Positions 18,007-28,058 of a stretch of DNA of 64,000 bases are shown here, piece after piece; the first letter of the stretch is position 1; every line of letters starts with the position of its first letter. Where the stretch lies: contig NZ_VSLG01000006.1 of the NCBI RefSeq assembly GCF_008919445.1, forward strand, positions 62,001-126,000, written 5' to 3'. A program made the translations under genes and the position numbers. The DNA is from Serinicoccus kebangsaanensis. GTDB lineage: Bacteria; Actinomycetota; Actinomycetes; Actinomycetales; Dermatophilaceae. The notes under the pieces are model-generated. The model was not told the origin of the DNA, searched no databases, and was given only the letters and a program-made list of their open reading frames with translations.

Positions 18007-18539
18007 CGCTGGGCCTCCTCTCCGATGGTCTGCGGGACCAGCTCCCGCAGCCTGGTCAGTGCCGCGTGCGCGGCGCTGCGCACCGCCTGCTCGGTGCAGC
18101 CGAGCGTCCGGGCGATCTCCCGGTCCGGGAGGTCCTCGTAGTAGCGCAGCGCCACCACCGCCCGCTGTCGGTCCGGCAGGCCCCGGATCAGGGCCAGCAC
18201 CGCCTCCCGTTCGGTGACGCCCCGCTCGGGGGAGGGCACCGACGGCACCGACCACTCGGCCGTCACCGCGTCGTGCGACACCACCTCCGACGCCGCGCGG
18301 CGCCGGCGGACCGAGCTCAACCGGTTCACCATCGTGCGGCGCACGTAGGCGTCCAGGTGCTCTGCCTCGCGCACCCTGGACCACTTGGTGATGACGAGGG
18401 CGAGGGTGTCCTGCACCAGGTCCTCGGCGTCGGCCTTGTTGCCGGTCATCGCGAACGCCAGACCGACCAGGCGCGGCATCGCCTGCTCGACGTAGGCCTC
18501 GGCCTCGGCGCGCTGGGCTGCGCCACCGAAGAGCCTCAT
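18003..18539 (-). CDS. SigE-family ECF RNA polymerase sigma factor
   Basis: A 178-residue sigma-70 family protein with region 2 (AEAYVEQAMPRLVGLAFAMTGNKADAEDLVQDTLALV) and region 4 (LIRGLPDRQRAVVALRYYEDLPDREIARTLGCTEQAVRSAAHAAL). The sequence fits the actinobacterial SigE-like ECF family (TIGR02983 type), in which the regulator is usually encoded directly downstream. The start ATG has CAGGAT six bases upstream, so its transcript is probably leaderless. It heads a leftward gene train that runs into treY and treZ. It may respond to an envelope or osmotic signal; that is inference from the neighbours. Confidence 0.88.
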   Translation of the reverse strand: MRLFGGAAQRAEAEAYVEQAMPRLVGLAFAMTGNKADAEDLVQDTLALVITKWSRVREAEHLDAYVRRTMVNRLSSVRRRRAASEVVSHDAVTAEWSVPSVPSPERGVTEREAVLALIRGLPDRQRAVVALRYYEDLPDREIARTLGCTEQAVRSAAHAALTRLRELVPQTIGEEAQR

Positions 18540-18610
18540 GGGCCGATCCTGGCAGTCATACCTCTCCAGACGCGGTGGGGCACCGCCGACGTTGCTCGTA
18601 GAATCTTCGG

Positions 18611-22306
<3,696 letters not shown>

Positions 22307-22496
22307 CGCGCGCCCGAAAGCCCGGTTGACCTGCGGATTCCTGGGAGCCGGGGATCGTGACCCAACCGTTGTCTTCGTAACAGTCGCGTCACGAAGCAGC
22401 CGAAAGTGGCTTCTCAGGGCGATCCGACGGCGCGCCGTTGCTACGTTCGCAACGTACTTTGTGCTCTCCGACATCCCCGAGACACCCAGGAGTCCC
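22307..22496 (+). promoter_or_regulatory. Upstream region of the betaine ABC operon with candidate operators
   Basis: The 190-base gap after metH holds two dyads: CTTCGT (22373-22378) with ACGAAG (22391-22396), and TACGTT CGC AACGTA at 22442-22456, a perfect 15-base odd palindrome. AGGAG at 22489-22493 is the ribosome site for the GTG at 22497. These are candidate regulator sites for osmotic or other control; the binding protein is not identifiable. Confidence 0.45.
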
Positions 22497-23579
22497 GTGG
22501 CCTCCATCTCCGCACAGCATCTCTACAAGGTCTTCGGGCGTCGCCCCCGCCGTGGGGTCGACGCCCTCGAGGGCGGCGCGACCCGTGCCGACCTGCGCAA
22601 GCAGGGTCTGACCCCCGCCGTCATCGACGCTTCGTTCGAGGTGAAGGAGGGGGAGATCTTCGTCGTGATGGGCCTGTCCGGATCGGGCAAGTCCACCCTC
22701 ATCCGCATGGTCAACGGGCTGCTGGAGCCGACCAGCGGCAGCGTCACCATCGACGGCGAGGACGTCACCCGGCTGACGGGTGACCGGCTGCGCGCGGTGC
22801 GCCGGGAGAAGGTCAGCATGGTCTTCCAGCACTTCGCCCTCCTCCCGCACCGCACGGTCGGCGAGAACGCCGCGTATGCCCTGGAGGTGAGCGGCGTGGG
22901 TCGTTCCGAGCGCGAGAAGCGCGCCGCGAAGGCCCTGGAGATGGTGGGGCTCGGCGGCTGGGGCGGGTCCCTGCCCGGCGAGCTGTCCGGTGGGATGAGG
23001 CAACGCGTCGGGCTGGCGCGCGCCCTGGCCTCCGGCACCGACATCATGCTCATGGACGAGGCGTTCAGCGCGCTCGACCCGCTCATCCGGCGGGACATGC
23101 AGGACCAGCTGATCGAGCTGCAGCAGGACCTGGACAAGACGATCCTCTTCATCACGCACGACCTCAACGAGGCGATGCGGCTGGGCGACCGGATCGCGAT
23201 GATGCGCGACGGGCGGATCGAGCAGGTCGGCACCGCCCAGGAGATCCTCAACGCGCCGGTCAACCGCTACGTCGCGGACTTCGTCCAGGACGTGGACCGC
23301 TCGCGGGTGCTCACTGCCTCGGACATCATGGAGCCGCTCCAGGGAGGCGCGCCGGAGGGCGCCGTCGTCCCGGCCGAGGCGGCCCTGGCGGACCTCTTCG
23401 CCGACGCGACCGAGCACGAGCAGCTGGTCGTGCAGGGCACTGCCGGTGAGGCCGTCGGGACCATCCGGCGGGCCGACCTGCTGGCCGCGCTGCGCACCGA
23501 CACGGCGACGTCCCCCACCGACGGGGCGACGCCCGGGTCCTCGACCGACACCCTGCAGCCGACCGGAGGTGCGGCATGA
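22497..23579 (+). CDS. opuAA: Glycine betaine/proline ABC transporter ATP-binding protein
   Basis: ATPase of an OpuA/ProU-type osmoprotectant importer. 360 residues. N-terminal QHLYKVFGRRP is typical of this ATPase. Walker A is GLSGSGKST (residues 59-67), the Q-loop FQHFALLPHRTV, the signature LSGGMRQR, and Walker B DIMLMDEAFSALDP. A CBS-like C-terminal region ends in a Thr/Pro-rich tail with only one partial CBS repeat recognisable. I chose GTG 22497 because AGGAG lies five bases upstream and family homology begins at MASISAQHLY. Its TGA overlaps the permease ATG (ATGA). Confidence 0.9.
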   Translation: MASISAQHLYKVFGRRPRRGVDALEGGATRADLRKQGLTPAVIDASFEVKEGEIFVVMGLSGSGKSTLIRMVNGLLEPTSGSVTIDGEDVTRLTGDRLRAVRREKVSMVFQHFALLPHRTVGENAAYALEVSGVGRSEREKRAAKALEMVGLGGWGGSLPGELSGGMRQRVGLARALASGTDIMLMDEAFSALDPLIRRDMQDQLIELQQDLDKTILFITHDLNEAMRLGDRIAMMRDGRIEQVGTAQEILNAPVNRYVADFVQDVDRSRVLTASDIMEPLQGGAPEGAVVPAEAALADLFADATEHEQLVVQGTAGEAVGTIRRADLLAALRTDTATSPTDGATPGSSTDTLQPTGGAA

Positions 23580-24562
23580 ACGAGAACGACTCGATCGTCC
23601 CCCGGATCGAGATCGGCGAGTGGGGCGACACCGCTCTCGACTGGATCAACGACAACTTCGAGTGGCTGCTCGACTTCCTCGCGACCCTGCTGAACTGGCT
23701 GGTGAGCACGCTGACCGACGCGCTGGTGACCGTGCCGGCCCTGGTGCTGGTGGCGATCTTCGCCCTCATCGGGCTGCTGGTGCGCTCGTGGGAGCTCGCG
23801 GTGGGCACCGCCGTCACGTTCCTGCTCATCATCGCGATGGACCAATGGGTCACCGCGATGCAGACGCTGGCGCTCGTCCTCATGGCGACCCTGGTGGCCA
23901 TCCTTATCGCGGTGCCGATCGGCATCCTCGCCGCCCGCAGCGACCGGGTCAGCGCGGTCGTGCGCCCGGTGCTCGACTTCATGCAGACGATGCCGGCCTT
24001 CGTCTACCTGATCCCCGCCGTCGTGTTCTTCGGCATCGGCGTCGTCCCGGGCGTCTTCGCCACGGTCATCTTCGCGCTCCCGCCGGGGGTCCGGCTCACC
24101 GAGCTCGGCATCCGCGGCGTGGACGCCGAGACGGTCGAGGCGGGGCAGGCCTTCGGTGCGACGCCGCGACAGATCCTGCGCGGCATCCAGCTGCCGCTGG
24201 CCATGCCCACCATCATGGCCGGCGTCAACCAGGTGATCATGCTCTCCCTGTCCATGGCCGTCATCGCCGGCATCGCCGGCGCGGACGGTCTCGGCAAGGA
24301 GGTCGTCGCCTCGATCTCCACCCTCGACGGCCCGCAGGGCATCGAGGCGGGGCTGGGCGTCGTCATCATCGCGATCTACCTGGACCGGGTCACGGCCGCG
24401 CTGGGCAAGCCCGGCGACTACCCGCACTCGCTCCTGGGCGTCCTGCGACGCCGCTCGGGCGACAACGGGGGCGGGCCGGACGGTGACGCGCAGGACGAGG
24501 CACGCAACCGGATCGAGGGCGGCGCCGACAAGGGCCGCGGACTCGCCCAGGTCGGACTCTGA
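23576..24562 (+). CDS. opuAB: Glycine betaine/proline ABC transporter permease
   Basis: A 328-residue inner-membrane permease with the usual long N-terminal region (IEIGEWGDTALDWINDNFEWL) followed by about six TM helices. The EAA-type coupling motif that touches the ATPase is visible as EAGQAFGATPRQILRGIQLPLAMPTI split over residues near 195-220. VPIGILAARSDRV precedes the DFMQTMPAFVYLIPAV helix that is common to ProW/OpuAB. The C-terminal 50 residues are charged and cytoplasmic. It is coupled to the ATPase gene by ATGA and followed by the binding-protein gene after 59 bases. Confidence 0.9.
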   Translation: MNENDSIVPRIEIGEWGDTALDWINDNFEWLLDFLATLLNWLVSTLTDALVTVPALVLVAIFALIGLLVRSWELAVGTAVTFLLIIAMDQWVTAMQTLALVLMATLVAILIAVPIGILAARSDRVSAVVRPVLDFMQTMPAFVYLIPAVVFFGIGVVPGVFATVIFALPPGVRLTELGIRGVDAETVEAGQAFGATPRQILRGIQLPLAMPTIMAGVNQVIMLSLSMAVIAGIAGADGLGKEVVASISTLDGPQGIEAGLGVVIIAIYLDRVTAALGKPGDYPHSLLGVLRRRSGDNGGGPDGDAQDEARNRIEGGADKGRGLAQVGL

Positions 24563-24621
24563 CCGACCACCCACTGACCAGACCGTCCCCGTGGCGGTCG
24601 CAGCAAGGAAGGAAGAACGAC

Positions 24622-25557
24622 ATGGCACGACGCACGCATACCTCAGCCCTGGCGCTGGCCCTGGCGGCCGGCCTCACGCTCGCCGCCTGCGGCAGCGACT
24701 CCGGGGGCGACACCGACGCGGGCGGGGACGCCGGCGGCTCCGAGGGGGGTGGCGCCTCGGGCACCATCACGCTCGGCTTCATCCCGTCCTGGACCGACGG
24801 GCTCTCCACCGCCTACCTGCTCGAGGACCAGCTCACCAAGCTCGGCTACGAGGTCGAGATGGAGGAGCTCACCGAGGCCGCGCTGCTCTACACCGGGCTC
24901 GCCAACGGTGACGTCGACATGTACCCGTCGGCGTGGCCCGAGGTGACGCACGCGGACTACATGGAGGAGTACGGCGAGGACATCGAGGACCTCGGTGCCT
25001 ACTACGACAACGCCAAGCTCACCTTCGCGGTGCCGACCTACACCGAGATCGAGTCGATCGCCGACCTGACCGGCAACGCCGACATGTTCGGCGGTCAGAT
25101 CATCGGGATCGAGCCGGGCGCCGGCCTCACCGCGGCGACCCAGGACTCGGTCATGCCGACCTACGAGCTGGACGGCGACTACGAGCTGGTCACGTCCTCG
25201 ACGTCGGCCATGCTCACCGAGCTGGAGGGCGCCATCGCCGACCAGGAGGACATCGTCGTCACGCTGTGGCAGCCCTTCTGGGCCAACAGCGCCTTCGACG
25301 TGAAGACCCTCGAGGACCCGGAGGGCGCGCTCGGCGAGGCCGAGGCCCTGCACTTCCTGGGCACCGCCGGCTTCTCCGAGGAGTTCCCGGAGGCGGCCGA
25401 GCTGATCGCCGGCATCCAGCTGGACGACGAGCAGTACGGCGCGCTCGAGGACATGGTCGTCAACGAGTACGGCGAGGGCCAGGAGGCCGAGGCGATCGAC
25501 GCCTTCCTGGAGGAGTACCCCGACGCCTTCGACACCATCGTCACCGAGGAGAGCTGA
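24622..25557 (+). CDS. opuAC: Glycine betaine-type substrate-binding lipoprotein
   Basis: A 311-residue extracytoplasmic lipoprotein. The signal peptide ends in the lipobox LTLAACGSD, so the mature protein is anchored at Cys21, followed by a Gly/Asp-rich linker. The ligand domain starts TITLGFIPSWTDGLSTAYLL and contains SAWPEV and WQPFWANS; tryptophans of this kind build the aromatic cage for quaternary amines. The gene has a strong ribosome site (AAGGAAGGAAG) before the ATG, fitting the need for excess binding protein. A long perfect palindrome follows the stop by 18 bases. The exact ligand (betaine, proline betaine, choline) is not determined. Confidence 0.88.
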   Translation: MARRTHTSALALALAAGLTLAACGSDSGGDTDAGGDAGGSEGGGASGTITLGFIPSWTDGLSTAYLLEDQLTKLGYEVEMEELTEAALLYTGLANGDVDMYPSAWPEVTHADYMEEYGEDIEDLGAYYDNAKLTFAVPTYTEIESIADLTGNADMFGGQIIGIEPGAGLTAATQDSVMPTYELDGDYELVTSSTSAMLTELEGAIADQEDIVVTLWQPFWANSAFDVKTLEDPEGALGEAEALHFLGTAGFSEEFPEAAELIAGIQLDDEQYGALEDMVVNEYGEGQEAEAIDAFLEEYPDAFDTIVTEES

Positions 25558-25575
25558 GCCTCACCGCCACCGGAT

Positions 25576-25621
25576 TTCGACCTCTCGTTCCGTCGCCATG
25601 GCGACGGAACGAGAGGTCGAA
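25576..25621. terminator. 46-base perfect palindrome after the betaine ABC operon
   Basis: Two 23-base arms meet without any spacer: 25576-25598 (starts TTCGACCTCTCGTTCC) and its exact reverse complement at 25599-25621. The centre is GCCATGGC. As RNA it would fold into a long hairpin with a minimal loop. There is no T-run. It begins 18 bases after the operon stop, so termination or 3'-end protection is the simplest role. Confidence 0.7.
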
Positions 25622-25650
25622 TTTCTGTGTCGGCACCCTCCGCGCCGCTG

Positions 25651-25696
25651 CTGCTGCGGACGTGACGCCCGGGCACCGCAGCAGTTGCGGTGCCCG
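25651..25696 (+). promoter_or_regulatory. Mutually exclusive hairpins, attenuator-like, before the MetF-like gene
   Basis: Stem A pairs CTGCTGCGG (25651-25659) with CCGCAGCAG (25676-25684). Stem B pairs CGGGCACCGCA (25670-25680) with TGCGGTGCCCG (25686-25696), an 11-base perfect stem with a five-base loop. The stems share 25676-25684, so only one can form at a time. No leader peptide or known riboswitch class was recognised. Confidence 0.4.
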
Positions 25697-25741
25697 CGAC
25701 GATTTCCCGACCCGGAGGGCCGGCTGGGAAACTGGGCGGCG

Positions 25742-26512
25742 ATGTCCACCACCCAGACCCGTATCTCCGTCGAGCTCGTGCCGCGCAGCGCGGAGTCGGT
25801 GCGCTCGGAGATGGGGCAGGTCGCGACGCGGCTCCCCGTGGTGGACACCATCAACATCCCGGACCTGCTGAAGTTCGACCTGCGCAGCTGGCAGGCGACC
25901 GAGGTGGCCCGCGAGGCGGCCACCCGGGGCGACGGGAGGGCATACCGCACGATCCCGCACATCCGGGCCGCCGACGTCGACCCGGACGCGCCGCTGCCGA
26001 TGGCGGACGAGGCCCGACGCACCGGTGAGCTGCTGGTCGTCTCCGGTGACGACGCCGACTACTTCCACTCCGCGACCTACCCGGTGGACGCGGTCGACGT
26101 CATCCGGCGGGTCCGCGCCGAGCTGCCGGACGTGACGATCTACGCGGGCCTGGACCCGTACCGCCAGGCGATGACCACCGAGATGCGCTACCTGGACCGC
26201 AAGCTGGCGGCCGGGGCGAGCGGGATCTTCACCCAGCCGTTCTTCGACACCCACCTGATGGCCGCGTGGGCCGCGGTGCTGCCCCGCGACATCCAGGTCT
26301 GGTGGGGTGCGACATCGGTGACCACGAGCGGGGCGATGGGCTACTGGCGGCGTCGCAACCGGGTCGTCTTCCCCGACGGCTTCGACTCGGGTATGCCCTG
26401 GCAGCGTGACTTCGCCCGGCGCGTCGTCGACTTCGCCCGCGAGCGTGGTCACCACGCCTACCTCATGCCGGTGCGCGCCTCCGTCGTCGACTACCTCGAC
26501 GGCGTGCTCTGA
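25742..26512 (+). CDS. Short methylenetetrahydrofolate reductase-like (MetF family) protein
   Basis: A 256-residue TIM-barrel protein related to MetF. Family marks are RISVELVPRSAES at the first strand, LPVVDTINIPD, and ASGIFTQPFFDTHLM, matching the TQPFFD strand of MTHFR. The protein is shorter than typical MetF (about 290 residues) and its first strand lacks the FEFFPPK motif, so it may not be the housekeeping reductase. Its neighbours metH and the betaine importer point to methyl-group metabolism, but the substrate is unknown. The ATG at 25742 is preferred; a frame opening inside the palindrome at 25598 adds unrelated residues. Confidence 0.7.
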   Translation: MSTTQTRISVELVPRSAESVRSEMGQVATRLPVVDTINIPDLLKFDLRSWQATEVAREAATRGDGRAYRTIPHIRAADVDPDAPLPMADEARRTGELLVVSGDDADYFHSATYPVDAVDVIRRVRAELPDVTIYAGLDPYRQAMTTEMRYLDRKLAAGASGIFTQPFFDTHLMAAWAAVLPRDIQVWWGATSVTTSGAMGYWRRRNRVVFPDGFDSGMPWQRDFARRVVDFARERGHHAYLMPVRASVVDYLDGVL

Positions 26513-26563
26513 GACCCACCCTGACGCGACCGGCCTGTCGGCGGGTCGTGCCAGGATCACGGT

Positions 26564-28057
26564 ATGACCTCGCCCACCTCGCCGGACGCGCAGCCGGAGG
26601 GCTCGCGCCCGGTCGCCGGGGAGGGGGACGGGCGCGCGCGTCAGGCGGTCGTCCTCATCCACGGCATCGGTGACCAGCGACCGATGGGGACGTTGCGGGG
26701 GTTCGTCGACGGCCTCGACCTGGGCCGGGCCTGGAGCAAGCCGGACCGGCTCAGCGACAACCTCGAGCTGCGGCGTATGTCGGTCTTCGGCCGCTACCGC
26801 CCCCCGACCGACCTCTACGAGCTCTACTGGGCGCACCACTCCCCCGAGTCCTCGCCGACCCAGGTCCTGTCGTGGGCGCTGCGGATGCTGCTGCGGCCAC
26901 GCGCCTGGCGCGGCAGCCCGGTGGCACCGCTCGTCGCGCTGATCCAGCTGGTGGGCCTGCTCAGCGCGGTGGCCGCCGTGGTCATCCTGGTCCTCACCCT
27001 CTGGCAGGACGGCCTCGCGGGCGTGCCCCGCAGCGAGCCGCTGTGGATCACGACCGCGATCGCCCTCCTCCAGGGAGTGAGCCGGCCGCTGCTCTCGCGG
27101 CGGATCGCCGACGCCCAGCGCTACCTCTCCCCGCGCCCGGACAACATCGAGTCCCGGACGGCGATCCGTCGGGAGGGGCTGGAGCTGCTGCGGCGGCTGC
27201 ACACCGCCGGGGTCTACGAGCGGGTCGTGGTGGTGGGCCACTCCCTGGGCTCGGTCATCGGCTACGACATCCTGCGCCTCTACTGGGACGAGGCCCGGCA
27301 CCCGGACATCGACCGGGCCGGTCGGCAGCCGGAGGTCGAGCAGTTCTCGCTCGACTACCCCGACCCGCTGTCGGTGCGCTCCGGCGCGGTGCACATCTTC
27401 CAGGAGGCGCAGCACCGCCTCTGGCGCGAGTTCCGGGAGCGCGGCGTGCCTTGGCTGGTGACCGACTTCATCACCCTCGGCTCACCGCTGTGCCACGCCA
27501 GGGTGCTGCTCGAGACGCCGGACGCCTCGCTCCAGCGCCGGCAGGACGACCTGGAGTTCCCGACCTGCCCGCCGATGCCCTCGCTGGACCCGCAGGACGT
27601 GGACGACGAGCGGGAGCCTGCCTTCATCCCGGAGGTGCTGCGCCGGGGCTCCGGCGAGGACCAGCTGGTCCGGCAGGTCCTCGTCGGCAACCACGGGGCC
27701 CTCTTCGGCCCCACCCGGTGGACCAACCTCTACTTCCCGGTCCGCCGGTGGGTGGGCGGCGACCTCGTCGCCGGGCCGCTCGCGCCGGTCTTCGGCACCG
27801 GCATCCTCGACATCCCCGTCCGCCACAGCACGCCGCCGGGCGGGTGGTGGCGGAGGTGGGTCCCGCTCCGCCCGCACCTGCTCTACTGGGCGCCGCTGAC
27901 CGACCCCGACGCGGTGCCGAGTGAGCGGGAGCGACGACGCGCGCAGGACCGCCGGCTGGGCACGAAGGAGGCGGTCCCCGCCCTGGTCCACGCGCTCGGT
28001 CTGGACACGAGGCGGTCCCGGCGCCCGCTCCCTCCACCCGACCCGGCGGGGCCCTGA
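26564..28057 (+). CDS. Alpha/beta hydrolase-like protein with internal membrane helices
   Basis: A 497-residue protein. The oxyanion-type motif VVLIHGIGDQRPMGT is at residues 28-42, and the nucleophile elbow GHSLGS (VVVVGHSLGSVIGYDIL) near residue 225, both typical of lipase-like hydrolases. Between them are one or two hydrophobic stretches (LVALIQLVGLLSAVAAVVIL and WITTAIALLQG), so the enzyme is probably membrane-associated. A later segment, DFITLGSPLCHARVLLE, resembles a lipase lid or dimer region. The substrate is unknown. CAGGAT lies six bases before the ATG, so it is probably leaderless. It is convergent with the helicase gene, one base apart. Confidence 0.75.
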   Translation: MTSPTSPDAQPEGSRPVAGEGDGRARQAVVLIHGIGDQRPMGTLRGFVDGLDLGRAWSKPDRLSDNLELRRMSVFGRYRPPTDLYELYWAHHSPESSPTQVLSWALRMLLRPRAWRGSPVAPLVALIQLVGLLSAVAAVVILVLTLWQDGLAGVPRSEPLWITTAIALLQGVSRPLLSRRIADAQRYLSPRPDNIESRTAIRREGLELLRRLHTAGVYERVVVVGHSLGSVIGYDILRLYWDEARHPDIDRAGRQPEVEQFSLDYPDPLSVRSGAVHIFQEAQHRLWREFRERGVPWLVTDFITLGSPLCHARVLLETPDASLQRRQDDLEFPTCPPMPSLDPQDVDDEREPAFIPEVLRRGSGEDQLVRQVLVGNHGALFGPTRWTNLYFPVRRWVGGDLVAGPLAPVFGTGILDIPVRHSTPPGGWWRRWVPLRPHLLYWAPLTDPDAVPSERERRRAQDRRLGTKEAVPALVHALGLDTRRSRRPLPPPDPAGP

Positions 28058-28058
28058 G

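Noticed and set aside
18540-18610. Cobalamin riboswitch before metH
   Set aside because: The gap is 71 bases and a -10 box lies six bases before the GTG, so there is no transcribed leader that could hold one.
25598-25741. MetF-like gene starting at the ATG inside the 46-base palindrome
   Set aside because: The added 48 residues are unrelated to the family and are read through the palindrome and hairpins; ATG 25742 matches the domain start.
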